Shown: piece after piece, positions 32,550 through 43,777 of the stretch
Layout: each line of letters opens with the position of its first letter
Numbering within the stretch: the stretch's first letter is position 1
From: Marisa cornuarietis
Lineage: Eukaryota > Mollusca > Gastropoda > Architaenioglossa > Ampullariidae
DNA length: 64,000 bases
Direction of reading: 5' to 3'
NCBI GenBank assembly: GCA_004794655.1
Contig: SMMW01000510.1
Coordinates: forward strand, 296,001-360,000
Translations under genes and position numbers: made by a program
The notes under the pieces: generated by a model
Seen by the model: only the letters and a program-made list of their open reading frames with translations
Told to the model about the DNA's origin: nothing
The model's database searches: none

Positions 32550-33724
32550 ACAATTGGTACCACTTGATTTCACCGTGAGAGCGATGAAAGACGCATTGGA
32601 AATTACAGTATTAGTATTATTAGTTCAACACTTAATCCAAGGCAAACAGCCACATCAAGAGTTCGGTGTTCGCGGCCATGTAGCCTCCCTCCCCGTCCTC
32701 CCATTCTGTCCAGTACATCTCATTATGTTTATATCTGTGTCAGTTCATTCCAGAAAGTCTTTACTTAATATCTGCAGCGAGACCCTACCTATGGAGATAC
32801 CTACAAAATTTCTGCTGCTTTCGTCTTCTTCTTAAAAAAGAAATATCAACAAAAAACACGTGTGTGTGGGTTAGTGTGTGTGTGTGTGTGCGTGTGTGTG
32901 TGCGTGGGCGAGAGAGAGGGAACAATAAACATTTAGAAGTGTGTTCCTTGTTGTAATTCTTCGAAGATCGATCAATCCCTGTTGGTTTATTCACTTACCT
33001 CATTGGCTTTCCTGCACAAAGTGTGGCTGCTTACAACACGTGGTCCTGCGTGAGAGAGAGAGAAACAGAGAAAAAGTGTCTTTCAGGCTCAACATACAAG
33101 TGACACACTGGCTACTATATGTGGCTTGAGACTATATACAGTATAAAGTATACACTAACGACTTTACTGTGTACACTGACGACTTTGTACACTTGTGATT
33201 ATATTGTATACACTTGCCCTTATGGCCTTCTCGGCCGGTGCCTAGAAACTTTATTAGATTTTTTTTATAAGAATAAATCCCTCTAGCTTAGCGGCAGTGC
33301 CCTTAAAACAATCCTCGCACTGAAAATAAATGTGGTATTAGATAAAATGGACTCGCTCAGCCGAGACGTGGCTGTAATGGCGGATGGTGGGAGGGAGACG
33401 GCCCACGTGAGACCGCGCAAGGAAGCAAGTTGTGCTCTGGCCACATCGATCTGCTGAAATGTAAGCTAAGTGGGCAGGCACACTACTCTCACATCATTAT
33501 CAAGAGAAGATAACCGAGAGATTTGTGAGTCGTTGATATTTTAGCAACGAAATCCAGTCCTCTAGATTCGCGTTAAATGAGAACAAAATTTTACTATTGA
33601 TTTTCTGACACTTTTATTATTTGTCAGAGTTGGAGGGGGGGGGGAGATTTATGCTACAGTTTAGCCAGTGTTTTAGAACAAGTCCGAAAAAAATTCATTC
33701 ATAATCAGATATTTATAATGTTGA
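32550..33724. other. Non-coding stretch
   Basis: Contains a GT-rich patch near 32860-32902. A reverse-strand microexon-like segment (32999-33045) has good splice sites but short length. Nothing else recognised. Confidence 0.35.
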
Positions 33725-33970
33725 ATTAAAAATAGATGCCGTCGAGTTGGTTGGTAGGAAAGTGCTTAGAGAAGCGATTTCAATCTCTGTGAGGGGAAAG
33801 CGATGAAGGAGGGGAGGAAACTGAAGTATCCGGGGAAAACCCTTGACAGTCATGCCTGGAAACATTCAAAATATATCCCGTGGGGAGATCTGAACCCTAT
33901 GCCTTTAATTCCCAGAGTAGTAGTGACTAGCAAGTGTTTTACCACTAATACTACCGGGTGCCCCTGACAA
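33725..33970 (-). mobile_element. tRNA-derived SINE, second family, minus strand
   Basis: Read on the minus strand it begins GGGGCACCCGGTAGTATTAG and TGGTAAAACACTTGCTAG (A-box region of a tRNA), then AGGGTTCAGATCTCC (B box), then a body ending with GGTTTTCCCCGGATACTTC and GTTTCCTCCCC. Order and spacing of the Pol III boxes fit a tRNA head. Unrelated in body to the SINE at 5.7 and 10.1 kb. Moderately diverged. Confidence 0.75.
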
Positions 33971-34246
33971 CTTTGATAAATCAGAGTTAAATGCTTCCGT
34001 CCAATCCCAGGACGAATAGTGTTGGGGGAATAAGGGGCTGAACTGAAATACTGTTTACAAGTGGAAACTTCCATTTGCTTTTGTGTAATCCCAGACACAA
34101 CGGGAAGTCTTCGATATTATTGAATCTTCCTCGAGTTAACTCAAGCCAGACACTGAATTCTTTTTTTTTAAATGACGAATCCCGTGAGACAAGGCGCGAA
34201 ATGTAACATAAATGTCATTTCGACATAAAAGGCAGTGAAACTCTCG
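33971..34246. other. Non-coding stretch
   Basis: Nothing recognised. Confidence 0.4.
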
Positions 34247-34314
<68 letters not shown>

Positions 34315-34380
34315 GCAGATTTATAAAGCGCAATTTTCAACCCCAGAGTCGACTCAATGCGCCTTCCAAAAAAAAAAAAA
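34247..34380 (-). mobile_element. LINE/SINE tail with (ATT)n, minus strand
   Basis: On the minus strand: A/T-poor GGCGCATTGAGTCGACTC, then GCGCTTTATAAAT (34319-34331), then about 22 uninterrupted AAT units (34247-34313). This is the same terminal arrangement as at 2590-2667 and 46598-46668, so it is a 5'-truncated insertion of that LINE class or of a SINE sharing its tail. Confidence 0.7.
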
Positions 34381-35190
34381 AAGTGACAACCGTCATGAAA
34401 AAATTCTCGGTATATTAGTTATTAATTAGACAGAAACTGTCGTTACTTCAGCCACACTTGAGGTCAACTAATAGTCATAGAGACACGTATAGACACACTG
34501 AACATCATAAAGATGAAGTACAAGAGTAGAACGTAAAGCAATGGATGAAGGTGTGAAGGGATGTAGGTACTGTAAAGTGAATGTGCATGTTATTTTGTAA
34601 TGTCGACACCAAGATCACATCAATGTTTCACAACTCGAATCGTGAAGAACAGCACAAAGCTCAACGGGCATCTCTAGAAATTCACTATCCTTTCACTCCA
34701 CAGGACAATCATATAAATATATATGTCCTCCTTCTGTCTTTCGTCTTAAAATTTTTCGTCAAAAAATATCCATTTGCTTGGCGCTCAGTGCATAGATTTA
34801 ACTGTTATTATTGTAGGGTTTTGCATACATGAGGGAATGTGCGCATGCAGTTCTTTATGGGTGTTTGTATCTGTGTTTGTATACTTCTTTGTGTGTGTAT
34901 GTGTGGGTGGGTGGGTGGGTGGGTGATGATTGTGAACCATGCTGACCTTCAATGAAAATAGTAATAGATAAAGATACATTATTATATTTATTGATATCAC
35001 CTTAGCAGGCGGACGTCCCAACCCTTGTAAAAAAAGACATTGTTATTTGAATAATATGGACTGCATCGATGAATGTAAATTAACTGTTACTGTTATTTTG
35101 CTGCTGTAAGGTATGAAGTCATTCATAAACACACAGGACAGTTAAAATCTGTTCTCGAACTTTTTCCTCTGGAGATGTTAGGTCGTTCAC
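34381..35190. other. Non-coding stretch
   Basis: Contains (GGGT)n at about 34905-34924. No exon recognised. Confidence 0.4.
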
Positions 35191-35198
35191 TATAAAAG
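35191..35198 (+). promoter_or_regulatory. TATA box candidate
   Basis: TATAAAAG, 32 bases upstream of an ATG at 35223 that opens a 30-codon frame (MHSLDSLKLDVVSAANLTAA). A start about 30 bases downstream would fall essentially at the ATG, so a spliced or leaderless-like transcript would be needed; support is weak. Confidence 0.25.
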
Positions 35199-35910
35199 TC
35201 GAAGCTTACAGGTCACAGATCAATGCACTCACTCGACAGCCTGAAACTCGACGTAGTTTCGGCAGCAAACCTCACAGCAGCTCGTGAAGGGCACTCACAT
35301 CACAGACATTACTGACTTGTTACGTGACACCGACTGCTCCTAAAGGTCCTCGTCCAAGCCTGTTGGAAGTGAGATACGACCACTGCTGCGCATGTGCACT
35401 CATCGGCTCCTTTTGACTACCCTCCCACCTCAGCCTCGCTGACCTGACGAAGTGTCATCGTGTTTTTCAACTCCCTAGCGTCGTCGCCAGTGACCCCGGT
35501 GCAGTATTGACGAAGGGGCAAAGAAGATAATTTATTATGTGCAGTTTCGTTCTTCAAGGGTAATATAAATGTCGCTGGTGTAGTCCTGGAGAGAGTATCG
35601 AGTGGCCCTTGTGTCTCTTGGGAGGTCACATCTTTCCTTTCTCCCGCCCAGGGTTCTTTTGCACAGGTGTTTATTCTCGCGTCCGCGTGCGCTTGCGCAT
35701 GCGCATGCGCAGGCTTGTGTGTGTGTGTGTGTGGCCATTAAAGGCTATAACAGGTAGGGGCGTGCACTGCAGACTAACGTGCTTCACGTGGACTATGTAT
35801 AGTAAGTATCTTGTACTGTACAGGGTCTGCTTTGGTATACCTTCTTCCCTCTGCCACCCAGACTGTCCGTTACTCATCAGAACCACCCACTCATACAACA
35901 TCCAAACACA

Positions 35911-36009
35911 TACGCGCAACTCATCCATCCACACACACATACACACAACTCATCCATCCACACACACATACACACACAACTCATCCATCCACACACACGC
36001 GCGCGCGCA
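35911..36009. repeat. About 30-bp CA-rich minisatellite
   Basis: Three units of CAACTCATCCATCCACACAC followed by CA-rich filler, ending in GCGCGCGCGC. Confidence 0.9.
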
Positions 36010-36016
36010 CTTAAGT

Positions 36017-36169
36017 ATGGACGCTAGTGACCCTAACAACGGCTATAAACGAGCTCTAAACGACAAACTCTTATCCCGAAAGAAAGACATGAGAATATCT
36101 GGCTTAAAAAAAAACTGTTGGCATGGCGAATACCCTGGGTTTTCACGATGGTACAGTGCCTTCATTTAA
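36017..36169 (+). CDS. Small ORF after minisatellite
   Basis: ATG in good context (AGTATGG) opens a 50-codon basic frame: MDASDPNNGYKRALNDKLLS, then KKDMRISGLKKNCWHGEYPG. The first half reads like protein. No family, no donor consensus, and no promoter seen. Confidence 0.22.
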   Translation: MDASDPNNGYKRALNDKLLSRKKDMRISGLKKNCWHGEYPGFSRWYSAFI

Positions 36170-37319
36170 AAAGGAGTGAAGAGATCGAGGGGGAGGCGGC
36201 GATTTTTTTAATCTAAATTATTGACTTGCGCATAACCAAGGTTGTTGTCGGTACACTCTGTGGGTGAACAACATTTACTAAAATAGTTTTACACAGTCTT
36301 GCACATTGTTAACGTCCTCGTCACGCGCTTCCATGGAAACAGAAATAGTCTCCTTCTTGGTTCTCTTTGTGCGCGTGCATTTGCGGGGGTGAGCGCGTGT
36401 GTATGAATGCGTTCGTGGGTGTGCTGAGTGTGCACGTCCGTAGTCATCAGTTGAGACTTTCCTTCAGGTTTCTTTTTTTTTTATTTCCATAGATAAATCA
36501 GCAAGAATTTATTTACAGAGGACCGAGGCAATGAAGGGAAAAGTCACCTACATAATAATAAATAACGTGTGATTTATACATCGCATAATCAGGCTCACGA
36601 TGGAGCATGCTCTCACAGCTTGAGACAAGTAGGAGACGAGGACAGCATACGAAGGACGGAAGGAAAAATAACTGTGCATTCAAGTAATAAAAGAAAAAAT
36701 AGAAGACTCAAAGAGGAATCAAACGAGAATAAAAAAAAGGATGGAGTTAGTCATAAATTTGCAGAGAAAGACGAGTCGACGGACTATTGACAACTATTGA
36801 CAACTATGTTGATTGGGTTAAGAAGTAATCCTGGTGTAGCAGATGTGTTTTTAGTGCCCGTTGAGAATGATGGCCAGATGGCGGATAGGGAAGGGATGAC
36901 GTCGACTGCACACTCTATTGACAGTCGACAGCAGTCCTGATGATAGTCGACAATAGTCTCTACTGAGGGTAGACACAGATGACAGTACTGCTTGGTAACA
37001 GTCGACTTATTTAACGAGATTCTACACCAAGTTTTATGTGATTTTATCTGAGGTTGCTCAGTCAGCCCACTGTCCATGGCGGACAGGCAGTCGGACAAGA
37101 ACGCACCTGCTGCAAGACTGTAAACTGTATATACACACGAGGCACTAAATCTGGACAAAGAAGAAGCCCATATGGCAACTTGAGGGGCTTATAGGGCTCC
37201 CGACTCAAACGTGAAATTATGTTAAAAGGTCCTGGAACGAGAACAGAACACACCCCTGTCATATTCAACTGATTTCTGGTAGAATAGCCACTGACATCAC
37301 TGAAGGCTAACGTCGATGT
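36170..37319. other. Non-coding stretch with AGTCGAC repeats
   Basis: Degenerate AGTCGACAGCAGTC-like repeats at about 36896-37010. No exon recognised. Confidence 0.4.
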
Positions 37320-37589
37320 CTGGGGCCAGTTGCACAACACATTTCTAATTTTAAACACTTTTAGGTCTTAAATTTTTTTAGATAATCAGTTTAAAGTGCA
37401 CACCACAATTTTAGAATTTTTAAAACTAAAACTGCTTTAAGTAAGATAAAGTTGCTTAAGTCTGACTTTCCGTCCTGTCAGTACAATTTTTTGTATGTTC
37501 TTGTGCAATGCATCAAAGTGGTAGAGAAGAGATTTTTCTTCTTTAGAACAGTTTTAAGGTTTAGAAACATGTTGTGCAACTGGCCCCTG
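37320..37589. mobile_element. PIF/Harbinger-like MITE
   Basis: Element 37323-37586 (264 bases) has inverted termini GGGCCAGTTGCACAACA, perfect for 17 bases and continuing TTTCTAA after two mismatches. It is flanked by CTG on both sides (37320-37322, 37587-37589). A G-rich terminus with a TTGCACAA core and a 3-base duplication is the PIF/Harbinger pattern. The interior is A-T rich with TTTTAA motifs and is non-coding. Confidence 0.85.
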
Positions 37590-39081
37590 AGCGCTAGCAG
37601 CACGAAATCATGAAATGATTTTGTCGAATCACCTGGACCAGGTGTCTGATGTCATGGGAAATTTTCCAAAGCGCAGGTGAGAACTGTCACGCGCAATCCT
37701 GGTGAAATTGATCATCTCATAAATAATTAAACTTCCACGTTTGAGAATAATTCTGCTCTTGTGTTATTAGCCTGAAAAGCGATTAAGGAGAAGAACAAGA
37801 TGACAATATGATTAACTAATAACAGCTAGACTACACAAATGGCCTCATCCCCCTTAGCTATTAAACATTCATAATATATAATGAAATAAATTCACAATAT
37901 TTAATAACGGTCAGTTTAAAAAGGCATCATTTCGGTCTGCGTTCTACCCGAGTCACCGCAACACCGTCAGACGATGTCTGTCCAGTAATGGACGCCCCTT
38001 CCTTGTCCCTCAAAATTTACCTTATTATTATGATTCACTTAATATAAATTTATGCCGCTATGAAAAAATCTCATAGATTTACTTAATCCTGAGTTCGGTT
38101 GTCGTGGCAGGGCCAGACCAAATGGACATTCCCCACCCCTGATCTTGTGAACAGAATTACAGTGATGGGCTTCGCCTTCCGCAGCCGCTTACCGCGAGGC
38201 TATGGCGCCTGCCAGCTTCAATATTATTCTATTATTTAGTATCTGTTGCATCTTTAGACTGCTAGATGTTCCTTCATTTCCATTTTCATGATTAACTTTC
38301 CCCCATCATGGAATATTTGTCTAAATATGTCATGTGCCACTATCGTAGTAACAGTAAACATTCACTGCTTTTAAAGCTTTGCACTGTTTAACAGATTTTC
38401 AAAACCTATTGTATGCACTCTTGCACATTTTCTTAGAGTTGTCGTTATCGAGGGTGAGAAACACACTCATTAACCCCACTCTATTTCCACTTTTACTTTT
38501 GACTCACACCCAGCCCCCTCCCTTACTCGCCTCTTTTTTTTCCCCATACTGCGAAATCACCACTTTCTATCTAAAGAAACATCGGCAGCAATGTCAACAA
38601 CAAAAACAACACACTAGGGGAGAGAGAGGGAGATGCACGGATGGAAAGGAAAGATTAGACATGAGAAGTATAAGAGAAAAAAAGAGAAAGAGAGAGCTAC
38701 TGACAACTAAGGGATTCAAGGACAGCAATTACAAGAAGTCTTGGTGCTGTGTGTCTGCAGGAAATGGAAAAACAGACCAACAAAAACGTGATTATTTGCA
38801 CCGCCTCACCGCGAGCGGAATAAGCGAGCGGCAGCGACCGAGGGGCCCGTGCGTGAAGGGTGCGGGCTGTACCATTGTTTACCGAGCCTGGGTTATCGCC
38901 CTTCCATCACGGGCATGTGACAGACACGAAGGATAAGCATCAGTCTGGGAAATGAGTTGGTCTCTTAGAATTATCGGGCCTGCCATGAAGCGTTTACCGT
39001 CCAACGCAAAATCTAGAAGACCCGAGGGCAAGAAAGGAAACTGAAAAAGAAGGGGGCCTTGTACCGAAACGAGAAATCGCT
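37590..39081. other. Non-coding stretch
   Basis: A-T rich to 38.5 kb, then purine-rich. The 185-codon frame at 38379-38936 is compositionally heterogeneous and not believed. Confidence 0.4.
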
Positions 39082-39138
39082 ATGGCGTACTGGGGGGTGA
39101 AAAAAAAAGCGGAGTGGAACTCTTCCGATTGGAATCTT
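39082..39138 (+). CDS. Possible first coding exon
   Basis: ATG with G at -3 and G at +4 (GCTATGG) opens MAYWGVKKKAEWNSSDWNL, then CTT|GTGAGTAC, a strong donor, at 39139. 19 codons, phase 0. No promoter motif seen and no family recognised; short length limits confidence. Confidence 0.28.
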
Positions 39139-41005
39139 GTGAGTACAAACACAGGAACTGGAGCCGATTCCTCCGACTTCTGGAAGCGATTACGTCACGC
39201 AGAACCCTCTTGCGCCCACCCCTCCCCCCCGTTAAATCTTTTGGTCAAAGCATCCCATGAAAGGACCAGGAATAATAAGCGATTGAGAAGAGTAAAAGGG
39301 ACTGTAAGAGGAAGAGAAGGGAAGTGGAGGAGGAGGAAGAAGAACAATTAGCTATGTAGCAAGCTATAAGAATGATATCAGAAAAGATGTAAAAATGGTT
39401 AATTCGGATTTCGCTTTTTATTTTTCAAACCAAGAAACCAGTTTTTGGGTGGGGTAGGCAGATAACAAAGGAGAGAATGAGAATGAGAATGAGAGAAGAG
39501 AGAAATCTAGAGTAAAGCCTGGTGTCGGGACTAACATCTCAGCGCAGTCGGGGAAAAGTGATTCCGCTTTTACTTATGAACCAAATAGTAGATTCGGTCT
39601 AGCTCGTAGCTCGTAGCTCGTAGCTGTGGACTTTAATTCTTCCACAAGGCTGGGACCTAATTATACTAGAGTTTATCACACTGCCGTCCACTCGATAACC
39701 TGCTGCCCCTTGCTCGTCCCAACTCCTCTCTGTCTCTGTGAATAAACTTTTTCCACCCGATGAACTACAGAGACTCAATAAATTCTCGATTTCTCGTAGT
39801 GAACAGACAAGAAACGGGACACATCATAGCCATGACGAATGATGATTAGAATGATCAGATTATAGTTATTAGGAGTAATTAGAATAATGGAAAGGAGAAT
39901 AAAATCTTGCCTTGAAAACTAGTCGTCGCATAAAACCAGCGTTTTCATGCGCTTATGACTTGGATCTGCATCTCCCACTTTCCTCGTGCTCTCCCGAACC
40001 TTTACCTTTACCTTTCCTCGGGGTTATCGAGGGCAGGCGAGAGATAAATTGTTTGCTTGGCGACCTTGGTTGGTAGCCACGAGGAAATCTGCCACTCTTC
40101 GCCGCAGCAACCGATCTATCTCGATGTACAATGATCGGTTGTCAGCCAGCTTTCCTGTGCTTGGCAACCACGTGCAGGAGGGGGTGGCAAGGTGTGCGAC
40201 AAGACTGCGCATGCGCGCGGGTAACACTAGCGGTGAGCCCTCGGTAACGTCACCTGCCACCTACTTCACCGGTTACAATCAACCGAGGTCACATCAGTAT
40301 GTCGCGGGTCAAAGGTGAGAGGGTCAGGACGGACGATGTGAACCCTCCATCGTTCGTTCAGGTTCGCCTCCTGCAAAGGCCTCCAGAAATGCGCCAAGAC
40401 GAGGAAACAGATGAACATGGGGCAAGACCACCAGCCAGCAAGCTGCTACACAGTTATCCATCTTTCTACCCCCTTAAATTTGTTCTAAACAGGCAAAGGT
40501 AGTTTCTACGTCCATGAAATGGGCTACAGAGGTAGGGAGGGGGGGACTATCATCACTTTGTGATATTCTCTAATAAATTTAAAACAGCTCGAAGCTATTA
40601 CACAATTCTAAAACAGTTTTAGCAGAAATGACCGTGATTTTCAGAATTAGCTTCGGAGAAGAACTCGATGTGTTTAGAGGCAAACAGTAGACCGTATGAT
40701 GACGAACTGCTCCAGAGGATTGGATCTCGACGAGCTGATATCGGCAGTATGTTTGAAGAGGTCGTATTGCCTATCGACGAAAAAGCAGTCGTACTGGTCA
40801 TCATTTGATGATCTGATAACATTCTGCGGCGTTTGATGTGCTCGCTACTTCGACCACGCATGCAGTTTAGCTGTTAGATTAGTCTGGACTCTAACAATTA
40901 AGCAATCCATTTAATTGTCGTGCTGCCGGAGAAAAGTTTTCTTTACACTGCTGAAAGCTTACCGTTTCCCCATTAGCTGATGGCAACGATATGTGAGGAA
41001 AGTCC
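39139..41005. other. Mostly non-coding, CpG-rich 40.0-40.3 kb
   Basis: Three-and-a-half copies of the heptamer AGCTCGT at 39600-39624. A CpG-rich block at 40030-40310 ends in ATGTCGCGGGTCAAAG|GTGAGA (ATG 40299), a possible very short first coding exon. Nothing else recognised. Confidence 0.35.
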
Positions 41006-41165
41006 AGCTAAAACTGTTTTATCCTTTTTTAGTTTAGACAGTTCTGGTGTTGTTCGTCGGTTTTAGAACCATTTTTTTTTTTGTAAAAACGGTTTTAAAT
41101 GATGTACTAATTTAAGTACTAAAATTTTGTAAGCTTATAAATGTGCTGTGCATTCTGCCCCTGAG
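41006..41165. mobile_element. Degenerate end of a Harbinger-like MITE
   Basis: The right end, read inward, is GGGGCAGAATGCACAGCACA, resembling the terminus at 37586 (GGGCCAGTTGCACAACATG), and is likewise followed outward by CTGAGC. Internal TTTTAA-rich motifs also match. No left end found. Confidence 0.4.
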
Positions 41166-41265
41166 CATCAGCTACACTTGTTTTGAAGTTCTGGTCGATT
41201 TCTTCAGCTGCCTTCTGCTCGTTTTACCTTTGATCCATAGCTTTCATCAGAGCATCTTTGTAAGT

Positions 41266-41304
41266 CATAGCTTTTGGAAGAGCCCTATATGGCCAAAAGC
41301 TATG
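41266..41304. repeat. Perfect 12-bp hairpin
   Basis: CATAGCTTTTGG at 41266-41277 pairs with CCAAAAGCTATG at 41293-41304 over a 15-base loop. Confidence 0.8.
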
Positions 41305-41812
41305 GAATAAAGGCAGGACGGTTATCCGTCTGTCTATTCGTAGGTCTGCGATGTTTCATCTCAGTTGTAGGTCCACTCTGAAGCAGGATCTCCTCAGTGT
41401 CAGAACTTCACACCTTACTCTCAACCCGCAAGCTGAGAGCCAAGGTTTGCAATAAAAAAAATCTTTAACTAGGCCTATGAAGTCAAATATTTGACGAAGT
41501 CTGGCAACGTTGAAAGGTCACCTGTAGGTGTGGAGCGACCGTTCTGGAAACTGGAACTTTAATTAGTATGCTCCAGACTTGCTTTCCAAAACATTTGTCA
41601 ATACAATGGGACTTTGAAGCACTTCGGAGTCTTGAGCCTTCGGTACTCTGTCCGGTTAAGAACGGCCCTTAGGGACTGTGACTGTGACTGTAAAGGACTG
41701 TGACCTCTCAATAGAAAGTTAAAGACTAGTAACTATGCTGGTCGAGAGGCTAGTGAATGGCTGGTACCGAACATTGTGCTGCCCGCCAACCAGCTCACCG
41801 TGGAAAAATTCA

Positions 41813-42096
41813 TCAAACCCAGCCAGTTGCGTATCTCATTAGGCAAGGGTTTCCCTGCCACACCTGTGCCCCGCCCTCCTCCGCCAGTGCACGCGAGATG
41901 TCTGTGTTATCTGAAATTAATGTTGAAATGATCTTGCACAGCTGCCCGGCAATTTTCCTGCTGCAGATACCGGACCAGTCCGTAGCTACAATGGGCTTAG
42001 CCTCAGCTCGGCTCTTGAGACAAGTCCAACAGGTTCGTAAATCTCCAGATGGAATGCAAACCTTGTCCACCTTGGCAGCCACAAGGGGTGGTTAAG
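41813..42096 (-). CDS. Protein-like reverse frame with CxxC
   Basis: After a TAA, the minus frame runs about 94 codons: VDKVCIPSGDLRTCWTCLKS, then EAKPIVATDWSGICSRKI and QLCKIISTLISDNTDISRAL. The CWTC followed about 20 residues later by further Cys and an Ile/Leu-rich helix recalls the first half of ZAD-type zinc-binding domains, but the second CxxC is not seen. A donor-like ACAG|GTGTGG occurs near 41858. No ATG in frame, so it would be an internal exon. Confidence 0.3.
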
Positions 42097-42190
42097 TGAA
42101 ACGTTATCTCCCCTACAGCCGTCGCCGTCTACGCAACATAGTATACAGATGAAGCATGGCAAGAAAACACTTAATTAGAAAAAAGACATT

Positions 42191-42223
42191 ATGAAGTGGG
42201 CCATCATTTTTGTAACCGTCCAG
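42191..42223 (+). CDS. Possible signal-peptide start exon
   Basis: ATG opens MKWAIIFVTVQ and reaches GTCCAG|GTGAGG, a strong donor (42224). Lys followed by a hydrophobic run is the usual beginning of a secretory signal. 11 codons, phase 0. Too short to be sure. Confidence 0.28.
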
Positions 42224-42300
42224 GTGAGGGAAAATTTATGCAAGTGCTTAATGCCAATGACTTTTAATAGAACTACTTCTCTTATTGTTTTAATTTCTTT

Positions 42301-42361
<61 letters not shown>
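42301..42361. repeat. (ATC)n microsatellite, about 20 units
   Basis: Perfect trinucleotide run following an A-T-rich segment. Confidence 0.97.
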
Positions 42362-42875
42362 GTGTCGTTTTTTTACAACCTCTGTGTTATTTATTGGACA
42401 CACACGTTGTGAATGCTCTATGTAAAGATTGAGATCAGTTAGTGTGAACCTAGGCTGCCAGCTTCAAAATGGTTTTTGTTCCCTCAAGTACCGCACTGGA
42501 AAGACTGACTTGACCGGAAATCCAAGTCCTCACGAGGTCAATTAGCGACCCTGCGCAGCAAGCTTGAGCCTGTTACCGATCAGTCACTGTCCATTGCTTG
42601 TCCATTTCTAGGTGTGGGTATGTGAGAGAGAGAAGAAAGTGAGGGTGGTAAAAATACTACAATAGTCAGAGGGACGGTGGACAGGGCGGGCCTCTTGCCC
42701 GTGTTCCCCTCGTGCGAGAACTCTCATTCAAAGCAGCCAGCCATTTATCACGAGGGGCGCGGCATAGCCGTGGACAGCACAGGCATGCACACATTATGTC
42801 CCCAGACCTCAACGCCTTTAATTAGCCAGCCCGCTATTCACGGGACCCTGATAAGGGCGACGACACCAACCCGAT
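42362..42875. other. Non-coding stretch
   Basis: Nothing recognised; CpG content rises towards 42.9 kb. Confidence 0.4.
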
Positions 42876-42911
42876 ATGGCCGCCGTTGCCGGGCAACTCT
42901 TGACAAGGGAG
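42876..42911 (+). CDS. Possible first coding exon, MAAVAGQLLTRE
   Basis: AT-ATGGCC start context with G at -3 and G at +4, then 12 codons to GGGAG|GTAAGG, a strong donor, phase 0. The surrounding 150 bases are CpG-rich. Typical of first exons, but 36 bases is little evidence. Confidence 0.3.
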
Positions 42912-43109
42912 GTAAGGCACTAGGCACAGCTTTGTTTTCGGACAACTCGCGGAACGTGATTCCTGTAAACTGTGGAAACGAAGCTGGTCAGGTTGACTGG
43001 AAACGAGGATTCTTTATCTCCGTTCCTCGCTATGCTTTCTTTCTGTCTGTTTGGAAACCCAGACCCTACTTACAGAATTCACGATAGGTCTAAATGATAA
43101 AATCGAAGA
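42912..43109. other. Non-coding or intron
   Basis: Nothing recognised. Confidence 0.35.
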
Positions 43110-43275
43110 GTGACAGTAGTCAACCCCAGCAAAAGATGCTGATTGGGTTATATTTACAACCATGGGGGAAAGATTCAAACAAAACACAAAATGATACTAG
43201 TCAACCCCAGCAAAACATTTTGATTGCACTCTGTTTACAACTAAGGCGAAAGATTCAAATAAAAAGCAAAATCGT
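43110..43275. repeat. 81-bp tandem duplication
   Basis: Two copies of a unit containing TAGTCAACCCCAGCAAAA and GAAAGATTCAAA at a period of 81 bases; diverged by about 20 percent, with the second copy shifted by one base near its end so that the reading frame is not kept. Confidence 0.85.
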
Positions 43276-43311
43276 CAAAGGTAGAAGATTCATACCTGAT
43301 GGGTGTGTGTG

Positions 43312-43315
<4 letters not shown>

Positions 43316-43365
<50 letters not shown>

Positions 43366-43386
43366 TGCGTGTGTGTGTTTGTGCGT
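43316..43386. repeat. (GT)n microsatellite
   Basis: About 46 bases of GT followed by interrupted GT. Confidence 0.95.
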
Positions 43387-43734
43387 GCGTTTAGACTGAA
43401 TATGGACGAATGTTAGACACTGGCAAAGTTTCTACATAAAACAAACTACTTTGCGGACCTATCTGTGTGCGCATGTACCTGAGTGGTTGCAGTGCATTTA
43501 CACCTACGTGCGCACGCATGTCTACGTGTTTTTGCGTGGACAGCTATGAAAACGGAAGAAAGATGGACCACTGTCCACTTTGCTACTGCCACTAGTGAAT
43601 AAACAGCAAATATTGAGCATCCATTGACTGTTCAAGGTGAGCCATACTCCTCGCAGTCACAACCGCTCACAGTTTGCCCGAAACACACATTCCGTAACCC
43701 GGCAGATTTCCAGAAATATCTGTTTTAAACTTAC

Positions 43735-43777
43735 CATTAGCATAAAAATTGAAGAGGACGTATTGTCTGCGTTAACC
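43735..43777 (-). CDS. Candidate small internal exon
   Basis: On the minus strand AACCTCTTTCCCTTAG|G gives a good acceptor, the frame reads VNADNTSSSIFMLM, and ATG|GTAAGT is a consensus donor. 43 bases, entering with one base of a codon and leaving in phase 0. Both splice sites are strong; the content is short and family unknown. Confidence 0.33.

Noticed and set aside
32999..33045. 47-base reverse microexon
   Set aside because: Good splice sites, but the acceptor tract is a (GA)n-derived CT run and the only open phase fits no neighbouring exon.
38379..38936. 185-codon protein
   Set aside because: Mixed composition (His/Pro-rich then Lys/Arg-rich), no motif or splice support; purine-rich low complexity in the middle.
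43094..43312. 27-residue repeat protein from the 81-bp duplication
   Set aside because: The second copy is out of frame near its end, so there is no coding constraint.
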